The position numbers and the translations under genes are program-made. A stretch of 9,909 bases of DNA from Candidatus Omnitrophota bacterium (GTDB taxonomy: Bacteria; Omnitrophota; Koll11; Aquiviventales; Aquiviventaceae): the NCBI GenBank assembly GCA_016196415.1, contig JACPXS010000011.1, forward strand, positions 1 to 9,909, given 5' to 3'. Positions 7,001-9,909 of this stretch are shown here, one piece after another (the first letter of the stretch is position 1; every line of letters starts with the position of its first letter). The notes under the pieces were generated by a model. It was given only the letters and a program-made list of their open reading frames with translations. It searched no databases and had not been told where the DNA came from.

Positions 7001-9909
7001 CGCGCTGGAACACCTCCACCGCGGCCGGCTGCGTTTCCGGTTGTTTGGTGACGAGCGTGACCATCGCGGCGAACACCTCGGTCAACTGCTTGAGGTCGTC
7101 GTCATCCATCATCCGGCCCAGCGCCTGGGCCAACCCCTCGGCGTCCGGCTGCGGCAAGAGCAGGTGCTGCTCCACGAGAGCCTGGGGCTTGGTCGGTCGG
7201 CCCAGATCCCCGCCGGCGTCGATGACCGACCTGCCGGTGGCATGGCGCGCGCCGCCTTGAGGTAGCGCTTCCTCGGCAGGGCCGGAAAAAGAGGGGTGGT
7301 CCGGGAGCGCGGCCACCTCATCTGAGTGACGACCCTGTTCCCCCGTCGGGCTCGGCGGTCCGTCTGGCCGCTGAGGCAGAGGCGGCGGCTGGACCCAACG
7401 CCGCTTGATTAAGCGTCCCCACACCGCCCAGGCCGTCCCCACCAGCCAGGATCCAAGGAACCCGGTCAGGAGGGTCGCGACGGTCAGGTTCCCTGCCGGG
7501 CCGCCGCTGTCCGCCGCCGCGACCGCCGCCCCGCCCAGGATGATCAGCGTCACCATCCGCGCGACCTGGCCGGCATCGAACATCGTTGACCCGCTGGTCG
7601 GCTCGGGGCTCGCTTCGTTGACAGCCTGCACTGGGGCGGCTATACTTGCTTCAGATGAGGTCGTGAGAGGAGGGCTTGAGAATGGACCCGTTGATTGAAC
7701 AATATGTCCGCGCCGATCCTCAGATCCACCATGGGAAGCCGTGCTTTCGAGGGACCCGAATTCCGCTCTATGTGGTCTTGGAGCTGCTGGAAGGCGGGGT
7801 GGCTCCTGAGGTGATTGTCGGTCCGGACTACTATCCTGATCTGACGCCTGATCATGTCCGGGCTGCGCTGCACTTTGCGGCCCAGTACGCCAAGAACCAG
7901 GAGTACCTCGCCCTCGAACGTCCCGCGCGCGGGGACCATGCGGTTCCTGATTGACGAGGACGTCCCCCTCAAACTCCGGACCGCCCTGAGCCGTGCCGGT
8001 CACGACGTGGTCCGCGTTGAACCCTCCAGCCCCGATGCGGTGATTGCCACCCGCGCCCGCCACGAAGAACGCATCCTCGTCACGCTGGACAAGGACTTCA
8101 CCAATACGGCCTTGTACCCGCCCGCCCTCCTGACGATCGTCCACATCCAGATCCACCCGCCCTACGCCGCTGACGTGATCGAGGCGTTCCTCCGCCTCCT
8201 CGACCGCTTGCCTGCCGAGGATTTCAAGGGATTGCTCGTCCTCGACAGGACCGGATCGATTCATCGCGTCGACTAACCGCTCCGAGACCTCTCCGCGCCC
8301 ATCCGCCCTAGCCACCATCCGCGCGATCCGGCCGGTCTTCCCGGACGCCGAGCCGCGGGTGGGGCCCTCCGCAGAAGTGTCTGACACTTCTGAATCGGTG
8401 GCTGGCCCCGATTGTTCCCGTGCCGGGCTCGGCGGCGCAGGAGGCGCCTCCGGCGTCACTTGCGCTGGTCTTGGTTGAGTGAAGACCAACAATGCCGAGA
8501 GTTGGTCACGGCCCGTGAAGGAGGGTACCACGAATCGGCCACCGACGTTCATCATCGCATCACCACCGTTGTCGAGGATGATGGCGTCCGTGGCTCCCTG
8601 CTCACGCATAAGCTGAGCGGCTTCTTCGAAGGAGATACCGATGCGGTTGGACTTGCCCTTGATGACAAGACTCACGAGCGTGCCATCCCGACGCACTCCG
8701 ATGATGTTGTGCGGGTAGATGCCGGGTTTGAAGCGAATCGAGAGCGTTCCGCTGGCTTTGTCAATGACGTACTGCCCAGGCTCCCGAACTTCCTCGATCG
8801 AAGTGACGGCCTGGTAGCTTTTCTCATCTAGCCCAGCTTGCAGGTTTGACATCTGGTCTTGCGCTGGAAGCGGGAAGGCCAGGACCTCGCCGCGCAGCGC
8901 CCGTTGGCGCAGGCCCGGGTCAGCTACAAGCTCCACATACCCAAAGTTCATGTCACCGCCCATGAACGGAAAAGCGATGAGGTGCCGAAGGTCGAACTCC
9001 TCCGTGATCTCCGCACGGGGGATGATCGACCCGCGTTCCAAGATGCGCTCGCCCGATGTCAGGGCCCGCACCTCATGCGTGACGTCTTGGCCCTCGACGC
9101 TCTCCGGCGTCTGGACGAAGATGACCCGACCATCACGGAACCGAACCCAATCAAGGCTCGCTCGCCCGTCGTTCCAGAAGATCAATGAGAAGTACGGTCG
9201 TTGAGTCACCGGTTCACTCTGGACGTGATAGAGCGTCCCGTCCACCCAAGCCACGACATCCTTGCCCATCAGGAGGTTCCCATCCCCGACGTAGCCAATG
9301 ACGCGACGGTCCGGATGCCGACCGATGTACACCCTCACCATTTCATGAGTCGTTCTGAAGTCTTGACGAATGCCCTTCTCGCCAACGCCCTTGCGGCCGG
9401 TCCCAGGATGGATGAAGGACGGCTCGCCTTGGTCTCGCACGATCCCCTGCCCGCCGTTGAGGTCTTCCTGGACCGCTAAATCCACGTGGACGGCGCGCGG
9501 ATCGAGCACCAGCACCGCCCCTTCGACGCGCCGCCCTGCCACCTTAAACGCCTGTTCCCCTGTCCGTTCGTGAAGCGACCATCCCATCGGCAGCCGCTGC
9601 CAGGCGACGGTGGCTTTTAAGCCGTCCTCGAGACTGGTAAATCTGAACGATGGATCGATCCTCGTCACGAGATCTTCAAAGCGGGCCGTGTTGAGCTGGA
9701 GTTGGCGAACGCGGCGTGAGTGATCGACCTCGAGCTCGCTCGAGGAGCCGGTGATTCGCTTGATCATCTCAGCGAGCGTGGGGGTATCAACGGGATCGGG
9801 GGCAGTGACGTTAAATAACCGATGCGGGGGGTTCTGCAGCGAACTGAGCTTCCGCAAAATCCTAATCAGATCATCGACAAAGAGGTATTGCCGCTGATCC
9901 GGCCAGAGA
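924..9909 (-). CDS. Giant multidomain protein, 5'-partial
   Basis: The frame is open from the right edge to the TAG at 926-924. The TTG at 9857 is only an internal codon, because upstream codons still read as SDR protein (ending YLFVDDLIRIL), so the start is outside the window. Numbering from 9857 as residue 1, the order is: SDR C-terminus (to about 90), NAGPA-like domain (about 100-461), proline-rich linker, antisense of the DUF433/DUF5615 module (about 515-765), two membrane helices (765-820), helical module H1 (904-956), an unrecognised region, a tandem duplicated helical unit (about 1205-1765), four membrane helices (1800-1951), unrecognised domains, antisense of the DUF104/PIN module (about 2490-2770), helical module H4 (2792-2849) and an out-of-frame tail. 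Paralogous segments keep the same residues in this frame (for example ARPDFxQMxG), which argues that it is truly translated there. Whether one continuous product is made through the two antisense stretches is unproven. Membrane or envelope association is inferred from the hydrophobic segments. Confidence 0.62.
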   Translation of the reverse strand, partial: LWPDQRQYLFVDDLIRILRKLSSLQNPPHRLFNVTAPDPVDTPTLAEMIKRITGSSSELEVDHSRRVRQLQLNTARFEDLVTRIDPSFRFTSLEDGLKATVAWQRLPMGWSLHERTGEQAFKVAGRRVEGAVLVLDPRAVHVDLAVQEDLNGGQGIVRDQGEPSFIHPGTGRKGVGEKGIRQDFRTTHEMVRVYIGRHPDRRVIGYVGDGNLLMGKDVVAWVDGTLYHVQSEPVTQRPYFSLIFWNDGRASLDWVRFRDGRVIFVQTPESVEGQDVTHEVRALTSGERILERGSIIPRAEITEEFDLRHLIAFPFMGGDMNFGYVELVADPGLRQRALRGEVLAFPLPAQDQMSNLQAGLDEKSYQAVTSIEEVREPGQYVIDKASGTLSIRFKPGIYPHNIIGVRRDGTLVSLVIKGKSNRIGISFEEAAQLMREQGATDAIILDNGGDAMMNVGGRFVVPSFTGRDQLSALLVFTQPRPAQVTPEAPPAPPSPAREQSGPATDSEVSDTSAEGPTRGSASGKTGRIARMVARADGRGEVSERLVDAMNRSGPVEDEQSLEILGRQAVEEAEERLDHVSGVGRVDLDVDDRQEGGRVQGRIGEVLVQRDEDAFFVAGAGGNHRIGAGGFNADHVVTGTAQGGPEFEGDVLVNQEPHGPRARDVRGRGTPGSWRTGPQSAAQPGHDQASDQDSSPDRQSPQEPPRLPAAPRPHRAEFGSLESTASHGGSEDRRGHIVQSTGPFSSPPLTTSSEASIAAPVQAVNEASPEPTSGSTMFDAGQVARMVTLIILGGAAVAAADSGGPAGNLTVATLLTGFLGSWLVGTAWAVWGRLIKRRWVQPPPLPQRPDGPPSPTGEQGRHSDEVAALPDHPSFSGPAEEALPQGGARHATGRSVIDAGGDLGRPTKPQALVEQHLLLPQPDAEGLAQALGRMMDDDDLKQLTEVFAAMVTLVTKQPETQPAAVEVFQRVIEARLSKSLLKQLVWEISSRYPKRLNAAGRAVIRALIEDAVQPRRQPLPEDRPRAADERDHVDLRPLADLPAEWRTSQPGTGGNAWRRRHMLKTLSGPWGRLRAAWLPADKAARWPAEEWGIDIQSLTRKTLAGGGLAIEYYHPAGQRTPVLALRKIGKGQWDPQRRRLAMPAPEGLPPPRLAFDPAGPAVTIELPAQARPLLEAARWTYWEGTIRTGLTWRLIFASQVESDQRAAPSVSGIAGRPVIHAGDMGAADRRERSPAQMVDDYLAPQNLDARSATGLADDLGDLLAAGDTDGLAQAFVRMAQRIGSQPERHPEVSYAIAGALWLLFLRHSGDLPGWAAIEARMGILERQAIERLFPSRWWLLTNELRRHRVSRPIPLPRVAQALHWCLGVLGPRRLGQPPNAIESNLTESWLVAKALPMLQQFASIQDATDLPSYDPSTLQAEQFSRMAWVLYERVRARPDFQQMDGHAVVNEMQALLQQEYGLEPGGYPLPAHKPWMWPQSEDGDAHNAPGTEITGTPVIKAGDMGAADRRERTPAQMVDDSLAPENLDENSATGLAGDLGDLIAAGDTEGLAQAFIAMAHLIRGQPEAERVVIDTFQLLLQRHPPYPVPVLHQQDWWFPVQRRINLLRPQRETRVVPAARVGEALHMVLQLIIFEMGAGESPSAIERYLMSLDRPTEQLRQSRIFAGVLRYLREHQYSSDASGLPFYDPATLPIDRPGRIAWDLYRHVSARPDFGQMNGQDVVYAMMAELRRQYRLHTGGAPKLGDTWLRPADLVWALERLKPPGQRGRPRRRVLPLNAPGMSGMGAAGGRRTFRTDTDRALPTTWEEVTETRPAQQQRRFFLSSFAVGTLFQNLWLITGWFVLGGQPDAFGSFLSWATVAAIMVALLEGARSHRRFLDAHPRILVNLVNGSPITRAPTDAEWRELGNAADRYSAVYASALLLSTLMLSPARWVFGDSVWMVASVVGFSWMALGMGYAIATLWQRAENRQIRHLRELEVERGVFRTDLPPERPPAPPSPARDGQPDQVASTSSGSSIISHAEEALPLETLFEELSSGRIDSTEFLAGFETLYEATPDDRKDAFIAEALQRHGRPAASRGAPPEVGAVMEQFQAESSARRTLAELREQFTRAGFGERRRELIIAQMWLEPGYIGRPGTAVRPLLHLMADAIIALRLRAADHEALRALFELALDCEGDAERFRLLLRQAQDRKTLMALSGDAAEKGRPSLSQPPAEESHPAAALMPAFSVTVHEPPLNRQSDGKILVTMPEPRRRASRWDQAVLSAALDYAKAHHLTTVLLSPPFAQYRTWSTLSRSAPHPYVAYRHYSKLPYDAGFRLRVRRHTQFSRSFLNLGSHLVWELDLLAFASSAEPAFVSSDEETLPLMREWTAAAWREWLAEHQPALAQAALARLSPQDGALFPGPAVFEEILIRAMLRSQELSRTEAYRTGRRFVTLPALLEEAARDALPLPELGTRQLKAYADAALDLLNREIFPTAHGLWLPDLEARWDAAEQGGDPQAAQQVFDELFSAPGMSGVGAAERDGLGRPEGQQAAGDAAEVRVGRGEMSKAVGPKGGDVQGVVGQEMIPMADLLGSAELSGGNTDHAHPRFEQEVQPLVHGTQVAEDLGSAPHDLKHSGSPTDVAPSHRFSQQQPVPNLSHDDHRRDPADLSTLKTLEEGGTGGFSTEQVLEKNIRIHEDSAPGRELIQPRHQESGLGVEQRVVVNEDPGQPFGDAEQAAGATDRILGTDDQRDGSVFSKREPSLRPQDSLSVDRLSHHRRRHARTIASAPGPVKPAADDVPNAPGMSGMGNANASQQTIIEGLFNFSLPQERIAQDVADHLGRLIEADNDPALAEAFVAMAQLIRAGPEADAAATDALHQLLTQHASRFTAVSFRGFLEPLFAGTADQAKSRIQRLTADLLACQSCQTAAEALHPEAERDALLRSRLDRLHHLWQQAPSAPPQGAVPPPRAPPESLLFPPTRKRYLKGWRKQSWLEPSDDSCGRSPASSGPIVMNKP
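1018..1060 (-). repeat. AEEALP linker repeat, copy 1, read out of frame by the giant ORF
   Basis: The DNA has a TTCCTC-GTCG-GAGGAA hairpin and is a clear member of the family. Only the metalloprotease frame translates it as SSISSDEEALPEG. The giant frame reads it as PPTRKRYLKG, which shows that the giant frame has slipped by one base before this point. Confidence 0.82.
1311..1484 (-). repeat. Helical module H4 (~58 aa)
   Basis: This copy begins IAQDVADHLGRLIEADND and continues LAEAFVAMAQLIRAGPEAD. It lies immediately after the PIN/DUF104 insertion and its NAPGMSGMG linker, showing that the host frame resumes correctly past the inserted TA module. Confidence 0.78.
1549..1575 (-). repeat. Linker repeat NAPGMSGMG, copy next to the TA1 promoter
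   Basis: This 27-bp linker encodes NAPGMSGMG in the giant frame and has a CCGG-N5-CCGG inverted repeat. It matches 2365-2391 at 23 of 27 positions. The two copies are 816 bp apart, an exact multiple of three, and flank the DUF104/PIN module. Confidence 0.85.
1597..1625 (+). promoter_or_regulatory. Sigma70-type promoter giving a predicted leaderless TA transcript
   Basis: TTGACA (1597-1602) and TATAGT (1620-1625) are separated by 17 nt. The first base of the antitoxin ATG (1632) lies 7 nt after the -10 box, exactly where transcription should begin, and no ribosome-binding site precedes it. Confidence 0.75.
1632..1832 (+). CDS. DUF104 / AF2212-like antitoxin
   Basis: The 66-aa product has the DUF104 core TQAVYAQGVLRPKRRLPLRE, followed by a HASVTLIIRPED strand. 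The usual family pattern is AVYENGVLRPLEPLDLPEG and a VTVTI strand, so the assignment is good. The C-terminal tail ends RVLIYDDSLLDT, the acidic LIYDD-type tail seen in VapB-like antitoxins that contact PIN toxins. The ATG at 1632 is preferred. It falls at the expected transcription start of the promoter at 1597-1625, so the mRNA is predicted to be leaderless, and no Shine-Dalgarno is visible. ATGs at 1644 and 1647 are alternatives that would leave a 12-15 nt leader. A PIN toxin follows 12 nt after the stop. The gene is antisense to the giant frame and codon-aligned with it. Confidence 0.82.
   Translation: MATTMMTQAVYAQGVLRPKRRLPLREHASVTLIIRPEDPVSRTRGLFRVPKRLARVLIYDDSLLDT
1845..2345 (+). CDS. 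PIN-domain toxin (VapC-like putative RNase)
   Basis: The 166-aa product is a full-length PIN domain. The N-terminal strand TVFVDANIFLEHLL carries D16, the helix VMAEVRHR carries E54, TNDALHVA carries D131, and LASADPDFRRV carries D150 and D152. These are the acidic metal ligands expected for VapC-type nucleases, so it looks intact and active. It starts 12 nt after the DUF104 antitoxin stop in the same operon. The Shine-Dalgarno is weak, so translation may be coupled to the antitoxin. The stop TAA is at 2343-2345. Targets of PIN toxins are usually tRNA or rRNA; none can be inferred here. The gene runs antisense to, and codon-aligned with, the giant minus-strand frame. Confidence 0.9.
   Translation: MPRLNEFPAGGTVFVDANIFLEHLLRGEPACTALFQRLQSGEIRGVTSVIVMAEVRHRLLLTEAVRRGYVSGGARVLEIVRRRPEILGHLGAVDEGLNLLLEARVRVVSVTPAQFRAAQQISHRYHLLTNDALHVATLRAHGLRHLASADPDFRRVPSRLLTLWSP
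2365..2391 (-). repeat. Linker repeat APGMSGVG, copy after the PIN toxin gene
   Basis: This is the right-hand partner of 1549-1575 around the TA1 module, and it starts 20 bp after the PIN stop codon. It matches the copy at 4555-4581 at 25 of 27 positions. Confidence 0.85.
2823..2855 (-). repeat. AEEALP linker repeat, copy 2
   Basis: In the giant frame this reads AFVSSDEETLPLM. The DNA contains a TCCTC-ATCA-GAGGA hairpin. Confidence 0.8.
2885..3250 (-). other. Unrecognised domain with YxKLPYDAGF motif in the giant protein
   Basis: The segment begins MPAFSVTVHEPPL and contains the helix LSAALDYAKAHHLTTVLLSP, followed by YRHYSKLPYDAGFRLRV. A helix, a strand, then a Y...LP..GF motif is reminiscent of GNAT-like folds, but the match is too weak for an assignment. 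It ends at the SSDEETLPLM linker. The regions 2392-2822 and 3251-3828 are helical and charged, with no recognisable family. Confidence 0.35.
3829..3877 (-). repeat. AEEALP linker repeat, copy 3
   Basis: In the giant frame this reads SSGSSIISHAEEALPLE, preceded by the proline-rich APPSPAR segment. On the plus strand the core is GAGGTAGCGCTTCTTCGGC. Confidence 0.8.
4005..4460 (-). other. Four predicted transmembrane helices in the giant protein
   Basis: Between residues about 1800 and 1951 there are four hydrophobic segments: FFLSSFAVGTLFQNLWLITG, FLSWATVAAIMVALLEG, YASALLLSTLMLS and VWMVASVVGFSWMALGMGYA. They are flanked by arginine-rich stretches (QQQRRFF, RSHRRF, RQIRHLR) that could orient them by the positive-inside rule. 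No family is recognised. The segment lies between a NAPGMSGMGAA linker and an APPSPAR/AEEALP linker, so it behaves as one cassette. Confidence 0.7.
4555..4581 (-). repeat. Linker repeat NAPGMSGMG, free copy
   Basis: This copy lies between the tandem helical unit and the four-helix membrane cassette, with no inserted TA genes. It is a useful reference for the unoccupied state of this linker. Confidence 0.85.
5153..5324 (-). repeat. Helical module H3 (~57 aa)
   Basis: This copy begins SATGLAGDLGDLIAAGDTEG and continues LAQAFIAMAHLIRGQPEAE. It is the closest paralogue of H2 and opens the second unit of the tandem duplication. Confidence 0.8.
5341..5458 (-). repeat. Extended linker NAPG..PVIKAGDMGAADRRER
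   Basis: The peptide begins NAPG, carries about 11 extra residues (TEITGTPVIKA), then rejoins the GDMGAA core. It therefore looks like the short NAPGMSGMGAA linker with an internal palindromic insert. The arms around 5404-5434 pair imperfectly (TCGCCGG with CCGGTGA). Confidence 0.75.
5990..6164 (-). repeat. Helical module H2 (~57 aa)
   Basis: This copy begins SATGLADDLGDLLAAGDTDG and continues LAQAFVRMAQRIGSQPE. It is the first half of the first unit of the tandem duplication. It shares the DLGDL, GDTxGLAQAF and QPE positions with H3. Confidence 0.8.
6181..6283 (-). repeat. Extended linker GRPVIHAGDMGAADRRER
   Basis: This is the upstream partner of 5341-5458 at an 840-bp spacing. It contains a perfect 8-bp inverted repeat, TCGCCGGC (6244-6251) and GCCGGCGA (6267-6274), with a 15-nt loop. 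Confidence 0.8.
6284..6987 (-). other. Unrecognised domain of the giant protein
   Basis: This stretch follows helical module H1 and precedes the duplicated unit. It continues helically (KQLVWEISSRYPKRLNAAGR), then becomes charged, then β-rich with IEYYHPAGQRTPVLALRK, RLAFDPAGPAVTIELPAQA and TYWEGTIRTGLTWRLIFA. I recognise no family or catalytic motif. It ends at the SGIAGRPVIHAGDMGAA linker. Confidence 0.4.
6990..7146 (-). repeat. Helical module H1 (~52 aa)
   Basis: Residues about 904-956, beginning DAEGLAQALGRMM and continuing LTEVFAAMVTLVTKQPE, form the most diverged of four related copies. The shared pattern is φxxxLGxLφxxxDxxxLAxAFφxMAxLIxxxPE followed by a second helix. The family is unknown; a short α-helical repeat is likely. 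Confidence 0.7.
7201..7252 (-). repeat. Diverged extended linker TGRSVIDAGGDLGRP
   Basis: The segment GATGACCGACCTGCCGG matches the extended linkers at 5414 and 6255. Here it is fused directly to an AEEALP linker (7258-7290) on its protein-upstream side and leads into helical module H1. Confidence 0.65.
7258..7290 (-). repeat. AEEALP linker repeat, copy 4
   Basis: The plus-strand core GAGGTAGCGCTTCCTCGGC is nearly identical to copies at 1018, 2823 and 3829. In the giant frame it reads SFSGPAEEALPQGG. Confidence 0.8.
7400..7563 (-). other. Two predicted transmembrane helices in the giant protein
   Basis: Residues near 765-820 include the hydrophobic stretch MVTLIILGGAAVAAA, a short SGGPAGN turn, then LLTGFLGSWLVGTAWAVWG, ending in the basic LIKRR. 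This fits a membrane hairpin with a positive flank on the cytoplasmic side. A proline-rich linker follows directly. Confidence 0.7.
7552..7573. repeat. Left direct repeat flanking the DUF433/DUF5615 module
   Basis: The 22-bp segment starting ACCATCCGCGCGA matches 8314-8335 at 20 of 22 positions. Similarity decays but continues for about 55 bp, up to just before the TA promoter. Its peptide in the giant frame is GQVARMV. Confidence 0.75.
7618..7646 (+). promoter_or_regulatory. Sigma70-type promoter of the DUF433/DUF5615 operon
   Basis: TTGACA (7618-7623) and TATACT (7641-7646) are separated by exactly 17 nt. Transcription would start near 7653, giving a leader of about 29 nt that contains the AGGAGG ribosome-binding site at 7668-7673. 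The promoter lies inside the giant minus-strand frame. Confidence 0.8.
7682..7954 (+). CDS. DUF433 antitoxin
   Basis: The 90-aa product contains the DUF433 core: IHHGKPCFRGTRIPLYVVL, then LLEGGVAPEVIV, DYYPDLTPDHVRAALHFAA. The GKPxxRGTRIP motif and the YPDLT turn before the last helix are diagnostic of this small helix-turn-helix antitoxin family. The ATG at 7682 was chosen over the TTG at 7676 because an AGGAGG Shine-Dalgarno (7668-7673) sits about 8 nt upstream of it. The gene is first in a two-gene operon with the overlapping DUF5615 toxin and follows a strong promoter at 7618-7646. The protein probably neutralises the toxin and may autoregulate the promoter, as in other TA modules. The DYYPDLT region has one extra residue compared with the more usual EDYPDLT. 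Confidence 0.88.
   Translation: MDPLIEQYVRADPQIHHGKPCFRGTRIPLYVVLELLEGGVAPEVIVGPDYYPDLTPDHVRAALHFAAQYAKNQEYLALERPARGDHAVPD
7938..8276 (+). CDS. DUF5615 PIN-like toxin (putative RNase)
   Basis: The 112-aa product starts MRFLIDEDVPLKLRTALSRA and has the DUF5615 signature. An N-terminal β-strand carries acidic D6, E7 and D8, followed by a helix and a GHDVV strand. Next comes a helix ending in AxxExRILVTLDKDF with D51 and D53, the predicted metal-binding residues of this PIN-like fold. Length is typical of the family. The ATG at 7938 overlaps the end of the upstream DUF433 gene by 17 bp, implying translational coupling, so upstream in-frame starts inside the antitoxin were not used. DUF5615 proteins are usually paired with DUF433 antitoxins; RNase activity is inferred from the PIN-like fold. 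The gene lies antisense to the giant frame, codon-aligned with it. Confidence 0.86.
   Translation: MRFLIDEDVPLKLRTALSRAGHDVVRVEPSSPDAVIATRARHEERILVTLDKDFTNTALYPPALLTIVHIQIHPPYAADVIEAFLRLLDRLPAEDFKGLLVLDRTGSIHRVD
8314..8335. repeat. Right direct repeat flanking the DUF433/DUF5615 module
   Basis: This is the partner of 7552-7573 at a distance of 762 bp (254 codons). Its peptide in the giant frame is GRIARMV. It starts 38 bp after the toxin stop codon. Confidence 0.75.
8372..8392. repeat. Perfect palindrome with 10-bp arms
   Basis: CAGAAGTGTC and GACACTTCTG flank a single T. In the giant frame it reads as part of DSEVSDTSAE within a low-complexity linker. The GTGTC-T-GACAC core resembles dispersed REP-like palindromes. 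Only one copy is present in this window. Confidence 0.7.
8476..9560 (-). other. Phosphodiester glycosidase (NAGPA / DUF2233-like) domain
   Basis: The C-terminal part (8476-8705) is the recognisable core. A GVRRDGTLVSLVIKGKSN strand pair is followed by the helix SFEEAAQLMREQGATDAIIL, then DNGGDAMM and NVGGRFVVP, ending in the strand SALLVF. This matches the NAGPA family, where the same order ends in an LDGGGS turn. Here the turn is LDNGGD, a divergent version. The preceding part (8706-9560) is β-rich, with motifs such as VLVLDP, YVGDGN and YHVQSE, and fits the N-terminal half of the fold less clearly. Known family members cleave sugar phosphodiester linkages. The in-frame fusion to an SDR epimerase is unusual. 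The turn substitution leaves activity uncertain. Confidence 0.68.
9590..9909 (-). other. C-terminal part of an extended-SDR NAD-dependent epimerase/dehydratase domain
   Basis: The first visible residues of the giant frame read WPDQRQYLFVDDLIRIL, then LFNVTAPDPVDTPTLAEMIKRI. This is the pattern after the active site of extended short-chain dehydrogenases acting on nucleotide sugars: an R-x-(Y/F)-x-(F/Y)-V-x-D-L segment, a short helix, an (I/F)NV strand and a final Ser/Thr-rich helix. The Rossmann Gly motif and the YxxxK catalytic pair would lie upstream, outside the window. The domain ends near the FTSLEDGLKATVAW stretch, as usual for this family. Substrate cannot be told from this fragment. 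Fusion to a phosphodiester glycosidase suggests glycan or envelope metabolism, which is inference. Confidence 0.72.

Noticed and set aside
6252..7265. 337-codon plus-strand ORF
   Set aside because: It is antisense to the helical and β-rich parts of the giant frame, has no domain signature and no ribosome-binding site, and the minus strand carries the conserved repeats.
1018..7290. CRISPR array or inteins as an explanation of the repeats
   Set aside because: The repeats are dispersed by hundreds to thousands of bases with coding domains between them, there are no uniform spacers, and no intein splicing motifs are seen.
7854..7937. Longer start for the DUF5615 toxin
   Set aside because: The family begins at MRFLIDE; the upstream codons overlap DUF433 in another frame.
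9855..9857. TTG as the start of the giant gene
   Set aside because: Upstream codons to the window edge still encode the SDR domain, so this is an internal codon.

Overview
This window is GC-rich bacterial DNA dominated by one very long minus-strand reading frame. The frame is open from the right edge (9909) to a TAG at 924, about 2,995 codons, so its true start lies outside the window. It reads as a patchwork protein. In order it has the C-terminal part of an extended-SDR nucleotide-sugar epimerase, a phosphodiester-glycosidase (NAGPA-like) domain, a two-helix membrane segment, four copies of a short helical module (two of them inside an 840-bp tandem duplication), a four-helix membrane segment and several domains I do not recognise. 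Short recurring linker peptides separate the domains, with cores such as NAPGMSGMGAA, PVIxAGDMGAADRRER, APPSPAR and AEEALP. Giant, linker-rich, multidomain genes of this kind bring Omnitrophota-like bacteria to mind, but that placement is a weak inference; no marker gene is present.

Two plus-strand toxin-antitoxin (TA) modules lie inside the giant frame, antisense to it. The first (1597-2345) is a DUF104/AF2212-like antitoxin plus a PIN-domain toxin. The second (7618-8276) is a DUF433 antitoxin plus a DUF5615 PIN-like toxin. Each has a near-perfect sigma70-type promoter (TTGACA, 17-nt spacer, TATAGT or TATACT). Each is bracketed by direct repeats of host linker sequence whose spacing is an exact multiple of three (816 and 762 bp). 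The host frame therefore crosses both modules without a stop. Both toxin genes and the first antitoxin gene are codon-aligned, head-on, with the host frame.

At the left end, the last 40 or so codons of the giant frame look out of frame. A second minus-strand frame carries the expected AEEALP-type linker at 1018-1060 and runs open to the left edge, encoding a probable HExxH zinc metalloprotease. The simplest reading is that the protease is the next domain of the same giant protein, separated by a one-base frameshift (a real mutation or an assembly error) near 1060-1110.

Taken together, the window looks like a modular giant gene whose palindromic, recombining linkers separate domains and may also serve as landing or recombination sites for small TA cassettes that insert without breaking the frame.
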